From the NCBI GenBank assembly GCA_051005695.1, contig JBPCJC010000028.1, positions 16,281 through 80,280 on the forward strand: 64,000 bases of DNA, in the 5' to 3' direction. The translations under genes and the position numbers were made by a program. Origin of the DNA: JACCTI01 sp051005695. GTDB taxonomy: Bacteria > Verrucomicrobiota > Verrucomicrobiia > Chthoniobacterales > UBA10450. The notes below the pieces were generated by a model. The model saw only the letters and a list, made by a program, of their open reading frames with translations, was not told where the DNA came from and searched no databases. How positions within the stretch are numbered: the stretch's first letter is position 1; every line of letters starts with the position of its first letter. Of the stretch, positions 42,434-51,663 are shown piece by piece.

Positions 42434-44338
42434 ATGATAACGAACGACCCGCATACGACCATGTCCTTAGTAACAAAACGCGCTTCTCTACCGTGGCGTC
42501 GCGGCCTCCTCCTTGGTGTAACTCTCCTGTTCCTTTGCTCGAATTCCGCCTTCGCCTGGTGGAATAAGAGTTGGACGATCCGGAAGAAAATCACGGTCGA
42601 CACCAGCGCCAAGGGAGCGGCGATCACGGACCCAATCGGAGGGACGGTGGTTCTGGTTCGGCTCCCGGAAGGGGCCTTTCAATTTGCCGTCGCGAAGGAA
42701 GATGGAAGCGATCTGCGCTTCGTCGCGGAGGACGACAAAACGCCACTTACTTTCCACTTGGAGAAGTTCGACTCGCTGATGGGTGAAGCCTTCGCCTGGG
42801 TCAAAGTCCCGGAGGTAAAGGCCAATGGTCAGACCAGCTTCTGGATGTATTACGGTGACCAAGGGACCACCGAATCAGTGAACGATCCGAAGGGAACCTA
42901 CGATGCCGACACGATGCTGGTTTACCATTTCGCGGAGCGCGCAGCTCCTCCGGCCGACGCCACCAAGAACGGCAACAACGCGAGCAACGCCGGCGCTCCA
43001 GTCGACGGGTCAATGATTGGCGGCGGCGCGCGCTTTGTAGGTGGAACTCCGATCACAATTCCCGCGTCGCCGTCCCTAGCCTGGAACGATGGCGGGACCG
43101 CGACCATCTCAGCCTGGATTAAGCCAGTTACTCTTTCGCCGGGCGCGGTTTTCTTAAGCCGCCAGGAGGGCGCAAACGTCTTCGCCATGGGCATCGATAA
43201 CGGCGTGCCTTTTGTTCAGGTAAATGGTCAGCGCACGGCCGCGGGTGCGCCGATGGCGGTGAATTCCTGGCATCATTTCGCGATGGTCGCCGGAAGCGGC
43301 AAGGTTACGCTCTACCTCGATGGCGAAGAATACGGAACCATCGCCGCTCCGCTTCCAGCTCTCAATTCCCCGATCCTGCTCGGCGGAGAAAACGAGACCG
43401 CCTTTTCCGGCGAGATGGACGAGCTGGAAATTTCGCGCGTCGCGCGTTCGCCCGGCTCGATGAAGTTTGCTAGCTACAGTCAGGGCGGCGAAAAGGCCGG
43501 CAAACTCCTTTCGTTAGGCCAGGACGAGCAGAAGCATAGCTGGTTCAATGGCGGCGGCACCATGGCCGTGCTTGTCGGCTCGCTCACAGTCGATGGTTGG
43601 ATTGTCATCATCGTCCTCCTCATCATGGCTTGTGGCAGTTGGGGGGTCATGGTCCACAAGATCCGTTATCTAAACGCGATCAGCAAAGGTAACGCGCTTT
43701 TCATGAAACAATGGAAGCACGTCGCCGAAGATCTCACGGTGCTGGATGACGGCGATGCCGAGTCATTTCGCAGCATGGGCGGCCGCGTCGGCGCGGAAGG
43801 CCAGCGCGCGATGCGCAACGCCTCCGTTTATCGCATCTACCATCTGGGCGTGGAAGAAATCCGGCACCGCATCGAAGAAGATAACGCGCGCGAAGGTAAT
43901 CGCAGAGGCCTCGCGGGTCGGTCGATCCAGGCAATCCGTGCTACCCTCGATGGCGGTTTGGTGCGCGAAACGCAAAAGATCAATCGCCTCCTAGTTCTAC
44001 TGACGATCTGCATTTCCGGCGGCCCGTTTCTCGGTCTTCTAGGCACTGTTATCGGCGTCATGATCACCTTCGCGGCGATCGCCGCCGCGGGTGATGTAAA
44101 CGTAAATGCCATCGCTCCGGGAATCGCGGCGGCCTTGCTCGCAACTGTCGCCGGTCTGGCCGTCGCCGTCCCGGCGCTCTTTGGTTACAACTACATTATC
44201 TCGCGAGTGAAGGATGCGAAGGATGACATGCATATCTTCATCGATGAGTTCGTGACCAAGATGGCGGAGTTCTACCGCGAAAATCCCGAGCCCTACCGAC
44301 GCCAGCCGGAGCTCTTCCAGGAAACCGCAAGTCGCTAA
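42434..44338 (+). CDS. DUF2341-LamG-ExbB/TolQ fusion protein
   Basis: 634 residues. Signal peptide, then a DUF2341-type domain (AWWNKSWTIRKKITVDTS, residues about 40-150), a LamG/concanavalin-like domain (GTATISAWIKPVTLSPGAV to SPILLGGENETAFSGEMDELEISRVA, about 190-335), a membrane segment (GWIVIIVLLIMACGSWGVM) and a MotA/TolQ/ExbB proton-channel domain (ISGGPFLGLLGTVIGVMITF, VNAIAPGIAAALLATVAGLAVAVPALFGYN). ExbB pulls protons to power TonB. The ectodomain could sense or bind polysaccharide. It starts 10 bp after TpsB. A later ATG at 42461 is possible. Confidence 0.88.
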   Translation: MITNDPHTTMSLVTKRASLPWRRGLLLGVTLLFLCSNSAFAWWNKSWTIRKKITVDTSAKGAAITDPIGGTVVLVRLPEGAFQFAVAKEDGSDLRFVAEDDKTPLTFHLEKFDSLMGEAFAWVKVPEVKANGQTSFWMYYGDQGTTESVNDPKGTYDADTMLVYHFAERAAPPADATKNGNNASNAGAPVDGSMIGGGARFVGGTPITIPASPSLAWNDGGTATISAWIKPVTLSPGAVFLSRQEGANVFAMGIDNGVPFVQVNGQRTAAGAPMAVNSWHHFAMVAGSGKVTLYLDGEEYGTIAAPLPALNSPILLGGENETAFSGEMDELEISRVARSPGSMKFASYSQGGEKAGKLLSLGQDEQKHSWFNGGGTMAVLVGSLTVDGWIVIIVLLIMACGSWGVMVHKIRYLNAISKGNALFMKQWKHVAEDLTVLDDGDAESFRSMGGRVGAEGQRAMRNASVYRIYHLGVEEIRHRIEEDNAREGNRRGLAGRSIQAIRATLDGGLVRETQKINRLLVLLTICISGGPFLGLLGTVIGVMITFAAIAAAGDVNVNAIAPGIAAALLATVAGLAVAVPALFGYNYIISRVKDAKDDMHIFIDEFVTKMAEFYRENPEPYRRQPELFQETASR

Positions 44339-44350
44339 GTCCACCACACC

Positions 44351-44752
44351 ATGCAAATCCAGGACGAAAAGCCATACGATGACATCAATATTACCCCGAT
44401 GTTGGATTTGGCCTATGTGCTTCTAGTCATCTTTATCTTGATGACGACCGCCTCCGTCCAGGGAACGAAAGTTAATCTTCCGAAAGCGAGTAGCTCACCT
44501 AGCCTGGCGAAACCGAAGACCAAGTCGATCACGGTTAATAACGAAGGCAAAATCTTTCTCGATACCATTCCGGTTTCTCTCGCCGAACTCGAGCAACGCC
44601 TCGGCCAGCAAAAAGCACAGACACCTGACCTGCCAGTGGTTTTGCGCGGTGACAGCCGGACGCAGTACCAAGGCGTAATGGATGTCCTTGATGTTATCGG
44701 GCGGGTCGGCATCACCCAAGTGGGATTGGCGACTAAGCCGCAAGGAAAGTAG
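44351..44752 (+). CDS. exbD: ExbD/TolR-type biopolymer transport protein
   Basis: 133 residues. One N-terminal membrane segment (LAYVLLVIFILMTTASVQG) with the key Asp in DINITPMLDLAYV, then a periplasmic domain with the conserved LPVVLRGDSRTQYQGVMDVLDVIGRVGITQVGLATKP. Works with ExbB as proton-driven motor. 12 bp after the ExbB fusion, 18 bp before TonB. Confidence 0.93.
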   Translation: MQIQDEKPYDDINITPMLDLAYVLLVIFILMTTASVQGTKVNLPKASSSPSLAKPKTKSITVNNEGKIFLDTIPVSLAELEQRLGQQKAQTPDLPVVLRGDSRTQYQGVMDVLDVIGRVGITQVGLATKPQGK

Positions 44753-44770
44753 CGATTTCCACCTATCGAG

Positions 44771-45433
44771 ATGCGAGGCGAGGAAGAAGAACCGAAGGCG
44801 CGCAGTTTCCTCCAGCGCTATGGGCTAATGCTCGGAGCGGGGGCCTTCCTTATTCTTGGAGTTGGATTCCTGGCGAGCAAGCTGACCTCTGGGGAAGGCT
44901 CGGTCCATCGGGCCGCGCCGATGGTAGTTGTAAGTCTGCCGCCGCCGCCGGCGCCTACTCCGCCGCCGATCGAGCAGCCGAAGATCGTTGAGCAGGAGCA
45001 GACTTTTGTTCCAGAGGACAAACCAGTCGAGGCGCCGCCGCCGGACGAGCCGCCGATCGGCACGAACATTAAAGGCGATGGCAGCAACGATAGCTTCGGC
45101 TTGGGTAACAAAGGAGGTAATGGCCGACTCGGCGGCAACTCCGATCGCGGGAGTCGCTTCGGCGCGTATGCCGGTCAGGTGCAATCCCGGATCGCTGACG
45201 CCTTGCGCAACAATCGCCGCACCCGCGACGCTAACCTAAGCGTGAAAGTGCGCATTTGGCCGGACGTGAGCGGCCGAATCACGCGCGCCCAACTCGCCAG
45301 CTCCTCCGGCGATCCGAGCCTCGATGCGGCCATCGAAAACGAAGTGCTCAATGGTTTGCAACTAAGCGAACCGCCGCCTGCGGGCATGCCTACTCCGATC
45401 CTCCTGCGCCTCTCCGCCCGGCGGCCTAACTAA
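44771..45433 (+). CDS. TonB-family energy transducer
   Basis: 220 residues. N-terminal membrane segment (YGLMLGAGAFLILGVGFLAS), a long Pro-rich spacer (SLPPPPAPTPPPIEQP, VEAPPPDEPP), then a glycine-rich linker and a TonB C-terminal domain (YAGQVQSRIADALRNNRR, VRIWPDVSGRITRAQLASSSGDPSLDAAIENEVL). It transfers energy to an outer-membrane partner. The most likely client is the neighbouring TpsB or porin; no TonB-dependent receptor is in the window. Confidence 0.9.
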   Translation: MRGEEEEPKARSFLQRYGLMLGAGAFLILGVGFLASKLTSGEGSVHRAAPMVVVSLPPPPAPTPPPIEQPKIVEQEQTFVPEDKPVEAPPPDEPPIGTNIKGDGSNDSFGLGNKGGNGRLGGNSDRGSRFGAYAGQVQSRIADALRNNRRTRDANLSVKVRIWPDVSGRITRAQLASSSGDPSLDAAIENEVLNGLQLSEPPPAGMPTPILLRLSARRPN

Positions 45434-45452
45434 CCCAATTCGCCTTATCCAC

Positions 45453-47359
45453 ATGCTCCTTCGAAAAATAGTCCGTCCCGCGTTGCTCCTCACTACTCTG
45501 AGCCTCGCTTGCATCGCAGCCGAACTTCCACCGCATATCGAACTCGCGGAGAACGGCCAGGCCGGAGATGTAGAGCCACCGATTCTGGTGAGCAATCCTG
45601 CGCCTCCGAATTCGACTCCCGCGCCCGTGCCGATAACGCCTTCGCAGAACGTGACCATCAACCTGATTAATCGCCTGGTGCAACGCGGCGCGCTCACGAA
45701 AGAAGATGCCGCGGAGTTGATCCGCATGGCCGAGCAGGATGCAGAAGTCGCGCGCGCCCAAGCGGCCGCCGCCCAACAAACCGCCGCCGCGGCGGAAGTG
45801 CGCGCGTCCGCCGCCCAGGCTGCGGTTACTCAACTAGCTTCCGCGCCCTCGCCCGAGTCGGCCGCGCCTTCCGGCGACGAAGTGCGCGTGACCTATGTGC
45901 CCGAGGTGGTGAAGCGGCAACTGCGCGATGAGATCCGCGAAGAAGTAATGGCGCAGGCGCGTAATGAAAATTGGGCCGCGCCGCGGACTCTGCCGGAGTG
46001 GACTACGCGTTACAAGTTTTTCGGCGACGTCCGCATGCGTTACGAGGGGGACTTCTTTCCATCGGGCAACGACAACACCGGCGCATTCCCGAATTTCAAC
46101 GCCATCAATACGGGCCCACCTTTCGATCTAACCGGGACGCAGTTCTCGCCGCAGTTGAATGTAGATCAAGACCGCAATCGTTTCCGGTTACGGGTGCGTT
46201 TTGGCACAGCGGTTGATCTGACGCAAAATTTCAGCGCCGGTTTGCGCATCGCCACCGGCGAAAACAATTCGCCGGTTACAACCAACCAGTCGTTAGGTCT
46301 GCTAATCAGGGACAAGGCGGCAATTTCAGTAAGTACGCTATCTGGCTCGATCGCGGCTTCCTGAAGTACGAACTCGGCGGTGTGCCGGCGCGGGATTTCG
46401 CGGTCACGGTTGGGCGTTTTGACAATCCTTTCTTCGGCACCTCGGAGTTGATCTGGGATGAAGATCTCGGTTTCGATGGCATTGCGGTCCAGGTGCGGTA
46501 CGAAGTCGCACGCGGCTTGCGGCCATTCCTGAACGCGGGCGCGTTTCCAGTTTTCAATACCGACTTTAACTTCTCTTCCAACCGGCCAGACAAGTTCAAC
46601 AGTTACGACAAGTATTTGTACGGCGGGCAGCTCGGAACGGAATGGACAATCAACAAGGACTGGGACCTGAAGGTTGCGGGCGCCTATTACTACTTCCAGA
46701 ACGTCGAGGGCCGGCTCTCGAGTCCGTTCACTCCCCTAACGAGTGCCGATGCCGGCAACACCGATGACAGCCGGCCATCCTTCGCGCAAAAGGGCAACAC
46801 CTACTTCCCGATCCGCGACATTGTGCCGACCGTGGATAACAACTTCGGAACTACGCGGCAGTTTCAATACTTCGGTTTAGCTACTCCCTTTCGCGATGTC
46901 TCTGTCACCGGACGGATCGACTTCCACCATTTCGATCCGGTGCATGTCTCCGTCTTTGGCGACTTCGTAAAGAACGTCGCCTTCGACCGAGCCGCGATCG
47001 AACGGCGGGCGATTAACAATCGCGGGCCGGACAGGGCCGCGGGAGCGCTGGGCAGATTCGTCGGCGGCGATACTGGCTGGGTCGTAGGAGTTCGCGTCGG
47101 CACACCTGCGTTGGAACGACGCTGGGACTGGAACGCGGCCGTTTCCTATCGCGAAGTGGAAAGCGACGCGGTGATCGACGGCTTCAACGATTCGGACTTC
47201 GGGCTCGGTGGAACGAACCTGAAAGGTTATACCATCTCCGCCTCGTTGGCCGTCGCTTCCCATGTGGCCCTGAGTTTGCGTTGGCTGAGCGCCGACAGCA
47301 TCGCCGGCCCAACCTATAAGAGCGACGTCCTGCAACTCGATATCGGCGCTAAGTTCTAA
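45453..47359 (+). CDS. Putative porin with coiled-coil N-terminus (one frameshift)
   Basis: Signal peptide (LLLTTLSLACIAA), a helical oligomerisation segment (LVQRGALTKEDAAELIRMAEQ) with Ala-rich repeat, and then a beta-barrel (YKFFGDVRMRYEGDFF, NRFRLRVRFG to the terminal DVLQLDIGAKF). The frame changes near 46297: the first part ends in SLGLLIRDKAAISV and the second resumes at GNFSKYAIWLDRGFLKYELGG. One missing base inside or just after TCGTTAGG would restore it. Probable sequencing error. Belongs to the putative-porin families often found with Pst systems. Confidence 0.75.
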
Positions 47360-47365
47360 GTAACT

Positions 47366-47959
47366 ATGAACCGAAAAGCTTTTCCAGTGATCGTCGCACT
47401 CCTGATTTCTTTCGGAGCGAACCCGTGTCTCCGCGGTGCCGACGCCAACGTTGAAACCAAGCTGCGCGAACAACTTCGCGCGACGCTTCTACAGTTACGC
47501 TCGCTCCAAAACGAAAAGGCGACTTTGCAGGCGCAATCAACTGAGAACGAGGAGAAGGTGAAGGCGCTAACCGCCCAGGTTACCAGCCTGACCAAGCAAG
47601 CGGCGGATGCAGAAAAGACGGGCGCCGATCAGGCGACCGAGATCGCGAAATACAAAGAGGCGCTGGATAAATGGAAGGTGGCTTATCAGCAAGCGAGCGA
47701 CGTGGCCACGGCCAAGGAAACCGAGCGCGCAAAGCTTTCCGAGAAGTCGATCCTCCTAGATCGACGAGTTGCCGATCTGCAAACACGAAATGATGCCCTC
47801 TTCCGCCTGGGCAACGAAATCCTCCGGCGCTACGAACGTTTTAGCCTCGGAGATGCGCTCGCTGCAAAGGAGCCATTCACCGGTCTTACCCGGGTGAAGT
47901 TGGAAAACCTGGTCCAGAACTACGACGACAAACTCGCCGAGCAAAAAGCACGGCCGTAG
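47366..47959 (+). CDS. Exported coiled-coil protein
   Basis: 197 residues. Signal peptide (FPVIVALLISFGANPCLRGADA), then a long coiled coil: VETKLREQLRATLLQLRSLQNEKATL and QVTSLTKQAADAEKTGADQ and further to RNDALFRLGNEILRRYERF. The C-terminus (LTRVKLENLVQNYDDKLAEQKARP) is also helical. Periplasmic; may form part of the secretion or porin assembly. Six bp after the porin stop. Confidence 0.78.
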   Translation: MNRKAFPVIVALLISFGANPCLRGADANVETKLREQLRATLLQLRSLQNEKATLQAQSTENEEKVKALTAQVTSLTKQAADAEKTGADQATEIAKYKEALDKWKVAYQQASDVATAKETERAKLSEKSILLDRRVADLQTRNDALFRLGNEILRRYERFSLGDALAAKEPFTGLTRVKLENLVQNYDDKLAEQKARP

Positions 47960-48159
47960 CGAGTCTTTCGGTGCCTCGCGGACCTTGGGAAATTAAGAGA
48001 CGCGGTGATTTTGCCCTACTCGCTAAATGAGCTAGCCACACGATCTTTACCTCACTGAAACTGCCCGCTCACATTAGCCACGTCACCGTTACGCTTTGCG
48101 CCTATCCGACACAGTCGTATCTCTGCGAGAACCGTTGAGCCTTGCGCTAGAAAGCAGAA

Positions 48160-48185
48160 GGGAGGCGCCCTTGCGGACGCCTCCC
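48160..48185 (-). terminator. Hairpin terminator after alkaline phosphatase
   Basis: GGGAGGCG and CGCCTCCC pair perfectly across a 10-base loop. It lies 28 bp beyond the phosphatase stop on the minus strand and is followed there by T-rich sequence (TTCTGCTTTC). Confidence 0.6.
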
Positions 48186-48212
48186 GACCGATGGCCTAAC
48201 CTTCCTGAAGAA

Positions 48213-50192
48213 CTAGTAGTTCTGGCTGATGATGCCGAAGCGGCTGCGCGCTTTTTGGAACTCGTCCAGCGGCGAGGTGTCGCTGCTCAGGACGCGCGAC
48301 ATCTTAAAGAAGATGTCGGTCTGATCGAAGTAACCAACGAAGAGCGATGCACCCGGGCCATCGGCCGTGATCGGAACCGAGGAGCCGGTGTGGTTGCCGG
48401 TGCGGAAGCCGACCGCGAGCTTGAATTGATTGGCGTTGTCCGGATAGACGCCTCCGCTGTAGGTCGCGTCGCTGTAATTCGGGAAACCGGTGACTTCGCC
48501 GGCGTTATTTCCGAAGTTAGCCGGGGCCACTCCCGCGGTCGCGCCGATTCCTGGGCCGACGCCGGGCGTGATCGTTGGGTTATACTCCGTGCGCGCGTTG
48601 GAACCGGTCTTCGGATAGATGGAGTAGCTGCGCGTGTTGATCACCCCGCCGGTAGCGTTGGTGTCGGTGAGACCGACGATGCTGAGCGATTGATCATGAT
48701 CGGCGGTGACGAGAACGAGCGTCTTGGTGTTCTGAGCAGTCCCGTTATTGTTCCCAAAATTGCGGCCGACCGCGATCGCTTTGTCCAATTCGATCGTGTC
48801 CCAGACAACGCCCGCTTCGTGGTTCGGATGGCTCTGTTTATCGATCGAGGCCGCTTCCACCATGAGGATGAAAGGTCCGCCGTTCTTGTTCAAAGTGGCG
48901 ATCGCTTTGCTCGTCATTTCGTCGAGGAAAGGCTGATCGACAAAGCCGTTGAAGCTGGGCGCGGGTTCATCGCTCGGGCGGGTGATGCCGAGTTTATCGT
49001 AGGCCACGTTCATGTTCCCGTTGGCGCCGGTGTTGGAAACGGAAGCGGCGCGGTAGAAGAGACCGAGGAGCTTGTCCGGGGCGACAGTAAGGGCGTTCAG
49101 ATCCGTGCGGTTGGTCACGTAGGTGAACCCGGCCGTTTGCAGCTCCGCGGTGAAATCGCGGGTGTCGCCGCTGTTAGTCGCGTTCCGCCGATCAAAGTGC
49201 TCCGTACCGCCGCCTAGAATAACGTCGAACTCCGGTCCGGCAGTCCAGACGCCGTCGGTATATTGGCGTGCGATGTCGAAGGTAAGAGCGCGCAGAAGCG
49301 AGTAGCCTCCTTCGCCGCCCGGGGTGGCATCGGTAATGTCGGCGGTGCTGACGATGCCGGTCTTGTAGCCGTAAAGGCGCTTCAAGTATTGCCAGAGACT
49401 TTCCACCCGCGGATTGTCGAGCGCGAATTGCTTGGTCGTCTGCAAGGTGGCGGTGCTACTGTTAAACTTGAAGTCGTTGTTATCGGCAAACACGTTCAAG
49501 CTGCCATCCACGGTTTTGTTTCCGCTCGCCCAGGCGGTCGCGGTGTTAGCCGAATCGGGCACGATGCGATCCTGCGCATAGGTCATGACCATGCCGGTGG
49601 ACGCCATCTTATCCATCTCCTGAAGGTCATCGAAGAAACCTTCTCGGAATCGGTTGCCAGTGCTTTTCGCCACCAGACGACCGGCGTCGCGGTAGGCGGT
49701 GCCCATGGCGTCTCCGATGTAGAGAACAATGTTTTTTCTCGGGAGCGTGCCGTTAGCGCCGAAGGAGAGCTTCTGCACGCCGATCCGTTGCACGCGGGAG
49801 CCGTTCGAGGCTCCGTCAGTTACGGTGGCGACCACGGTCTTGACGCCTTCGGCTGGGAAACTGTAGGCGCGATAAGTCCAGGCCTTGTCGCCGTCGGCGG
49901 AGTTGGCGTCGTTATCGGTGGTCACTTCCGGCGCGGGCAGGCTGGCCGTGACGTCGCTGCCATTGATGGTGACCTGAATGCTGGCGGTGGCTGGATTAGT
50001 CAGGCCAGTAGCTTCGACCCGGAGGTCGAAGAGTTGGTCGGTCAGGAGCCGGAAGCGTTCCGGTAAACGAATCTGGACGCTGGGACCGCCGGCGACCCGC
50101 GGGCGAACGCGGCGGATTTCGTTCTTGGGCGCCGCATCAGTTTGCGCGGCGAAGAGCCCGAGAAGGGCAAGGAGACTAAGGGTTCTTTTCAT
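48213..50192 (-). CDS. Secreted alkaline phosphatase (PhoA-like)
   Basis: 659 residues with signal peptide (TLSLLALLGLFAAQTDA). An N-terminal Ig-like domain (RLLTDQLFDLRVEATGL, ~40-140) precedes the phosphatase: NIVLYIGDAMG, PDSANTATAWASG (nucleophilic Ser), MVEAASIDKQSHPNHEAG, VLVTADHDQS and FRTGNHTGSSVPI. It hydrolyses phosphomonoesters at the surface or periplasm. The location next to PST and the secretion locus fits a phosphate-starvation role, but no clear Pho box is seen in front of it. Confidence 0.93.
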   Translation of the reverse strand: MKRTLSLLALLGLFAAQTDAAPKNEIRRVRPRVAGGPSVQIRLPERFRLLTDQLFDLRVEATGLTNPATASIQVTINGSDVTASLPAPEVTTDNDANSADGDKAWTYRAYSFPAEGVKTVVATVTDGASNGSRVQRIGVQKLSFGANGTLPRKNIVLYIGDAMGTAYRDAGRLVAKSTGNRFREGFFDDLQEMDKMASTGMVMTYAQDRIVPDSANTATAWASGNKTVDGSLNVFADNNDFKFNSSTATLQTTKQFALDNPRVESLWQYLKRLYGYKTGIVSTADITDATPGGEGGYSLLRALTFDIARQYTDGVWTAGPEFDVILGGGTEHFDRRNATNSGDTRDFTAELQTAGFTYVTNRTDLNALTVAPDKLLGLFYRAASVSNTGANGNMNVAYDKLGITRPSDEPAPSFNGFVDQPFLDEMTSKAIATLNKNGGPFILMVEAASIDKQSHPNHEAGVVWDTIELDKAIAVGRNFGNNNGTAQNTKTLVLVTADHDQSLSIVGLTDTNATGGVINTRSYSIYPKTGSNARTEYNPTITPGVGPGIGATAGVAPANFGNNAGEVTGFPNYSDATYSGGVYPDNANQFKLAVGFRTGNHTGSSVPITADGPGASLFVGYFDQTDIFFKMSRVLSSDTSPLDEFQKARSRFGIISQNY

Positions 50193-50250
50193 GGGATAGG
50201 CTGCGGTGAGGTTTGGTTTTGGAACTGCGGGTTTGTTGTGTTTGGGTTGG

Positions 50251-50285
50251 GAGCCGAGCGCCTTCGCGCACGGCTCAGATTTTTC
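50251..50285 (+). terminator. Hairpin with T-run in the phosphatase upstream region
   Basis: GAGCCG pairs with CGGCTC, enclosing GCGC-CTTC-GCGC; AGATTTTT follows on the plus strand. It looks like a rho-independent terminator on the plus strand, yet no plus-strand gene ends here. On the minus strand the T-run is absent. It may act as a boundary or attenuator between the 50307 gene and phosphatase. Confidence 0.4.
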
Positions 50286-50306
50286 GGTAAAGGAGAGGCG
50301 GCGCGG

Positions 50307-50858
50307 CTAATCCGACTCCGTGACTTCCCGGAGCCGGTTATAGATGGCGAAGGAGTTATTTCCCCACCAGGTGAGGAACGCGGTGCGATCGGCAAAGCCG
50401 TCTTCGGGCACGCGCAGGAACCGAAGCGAGGCATCGAGCACGCGCGGATACTCAGGACGCCGGACAAGTTCGGCCCAGCGAGCCGCGCTCGAGGGATCGG
50501 CGTAGTCGGCCACGTTGCGAGTGAAATTGAGAACGCGAGGCGTGTTCAGAAACGCGATCGATTCCACCACGGGCGGCCCGAATTCATTCAACGGATCGGG
50601 GACCAAACGCGGTTCCTGCCACTGGTGCGGATGCGGCATGACCAAGTGCTTGGCCTCCAGCAAGTGGCTGAAAGGCGTGGCCCTCATCTCGCCATACTGG
50701 AAGAGAGCCAGGTGGGTAAAGCGCACTCCGTAACCGCGCAGTTCATGCCGCGCTCCGCAGATTCCGCAGTAAGAAACTCGTGCCGGAAGCGCGGCGACCA
50801 GCGACGCACCCGCCGTCGCCACCAGGATCGCCGCGCCCCAGGCAAAGTATTTTTTCAT
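50307..50858 (-). CDS. Hypothetical membrane-anchored protein with CGIC motif
   Basis: 183 residues from the ATG at 50858; the ATG 6 bp earlier is less well spaced. N-terminal hydrophobic segment (AAILVATAGASLVAALPA) followed by YCGICGARHELRGYGV, a possible zinc or redox site, and a region with several Trp (EPRLVPDP, TWWGNNSFAIYNRLREV). No family recognised. 36 bp after the PEP-CTERM gene. Confidence 0.65.
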   Translation of the reverse strand: MKKYFAWGAAILVATAGASLVAALPARVSYCGICGARHELRGYGVRFTHLALFQYGEMRATPFSHLLEAKHLVMPHPHQWQEPRLVPDPLNEFGPPVVESIAFLNTPRVLNFTRNVADYADPSSAARWAELVRRPEYPRVLDASLRFLRVPEDGFADRTAFLTWWGNNSFAIYNRLREVTESD

Positions 50859-50894
50859 GAACATTCTTCGGATGACGAAAGCTTCGAAGTGTCG

Positions 50895-51455
50895 TTAGGC
50901 GCGAGCGCTGCGCATCTGCCGGTGGACAATGAAGGCAAGGCCCAGGCCGGAAAGGACAACCAGGGTGGTACTGGCCGGCTCGGGCACGACGTTGATGACG
51001 CCGGGTCCGGTGACGGTGGCCGTGTAAGCTCCGGCGTCGGTCGGAAAGAAGCCATCCACCACGAAGAAGTAGGTCTGGCCGGCGTTGAGCGTGAAGTTGG
51101 TCAAGCCCGAGCCGAGGTCCGGACTGCCGAGCACCCGGTCGTCGTTCGCGGCCAGGAAGTTGGTCGCCGGATCGGAAAGATCGTTCGGATTGAAGGAGTT
51201 CGCGAAGAGGTGGAGATAGGTGTCGTAGTTCGCCGGATCGGCCGCCGTGAGGGTGAAAGTGAACTGGCCGCTGCTGGCGACGCTAAATTGGTAAACGTTA
51301 TAGGGAACGTTGAAGAAGCTGCGCGCGCCCGTTTCCGTGGGGCGAAGAAAGGAGGGCGCGCCGGTGGTATCGCCGGCAAGGTTCACGGTGTCGGCCCGGC
51401 CGGAGACAAGAGACGCCGCGGTGAAGGTGAGAGCGAGGAAGAGTGTTTTGATCAT
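50895..51455 (-). CDS. PEP-CTERM sorting-signal protein
   Basis: 186 residues. Signal peptide (TLFLALTFTAASLVSGRADT), a beta-rich middle (QFSVASSGQFTFTLTAADP, LNAGQTYFFVVDGFFPTDAG) of the pre-peptidase/adhesion type, and a C-terminal VPEPASTTLVVLSGLG with a basic tail (RQMRSARA). PEP-CTERM proteins are sorted by an exosortase, typically in exopolysaccharide-producing bacteria. No exosortase is in the window. TAA stop lies inside the 9-mer. Confidence 0.85.
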   Translation of the reverse strand: MIKTLFLALTFTAASLVSGRADTVNLAGDTTGAPSFLRPTETGARSFFNVPYNVYQFSVASSGQFTFTLTAADPANYDTYLHLFANSFNPNDLSDPATNFLAANDDRVLGSPDLGSGLTNFTLNAGQTYFFVVDGFFPTDAGAYTATVTGPGVINVVPEPASTTLVVLSGLGLAFIVHRQMRSARA

Positions 51456-51634
51456 GAGATGGCTTGGGTTGTTGGGGCAGACGCTGCCTCGTTTCCCTGC
51501 CGCTGATCAACGTGTCAATTGTAAGAGTTGGACGACGAATGTAACGGACGCGAAAACCGACGACCTCTCTAGTCGTTAGGCTAAATCTTTCGGCGATACC
51601 TTGAACGAGGAGGTGAGGAAGCGCGTTCCTCCGT
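51456..51634. other. Gene-free stretch between PEP-CTERM gene and TpsA
   Basis: Holds an exact 9-mer at 51573 and, further right, the three-unit Pho-box-like repeat before TpsA. No ORF above noise. Confidence 0.4.
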
Positions 51635-51663
51635 GAGTCACAGAGATGTTACTCGCCTGTAAC
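51635..51663 (+). promoter_or_regulatory. Putative three-unit Pho box upstream of TpsA
   Basis: GAGTCAC-AGAG-ATGTTAC-TCGC-CTGTAAC, three 7-mers on an 11-bp period. The ATG at 51646, which would otherwise give a longer TpsA frame, lies inside it, so the later ATG at 51763 is preferred. Confidence 0.65.

Noticed and set aside
47960..48212. A Pho box at 48083 (ACGTCACCGTTACG)
   Set aside because: The two units are not on an 11-bp period and no gene starts downstream on either strand.
48096..49217. 373-codon open frame antisense to the phosphatase gene
   Set aside because: It is in a shadow frame of a strongly conserved alkaline phosphatase and has arginine-, aspartate- and valine-rich low-complexity composition typical of antisense GC-rich frames.
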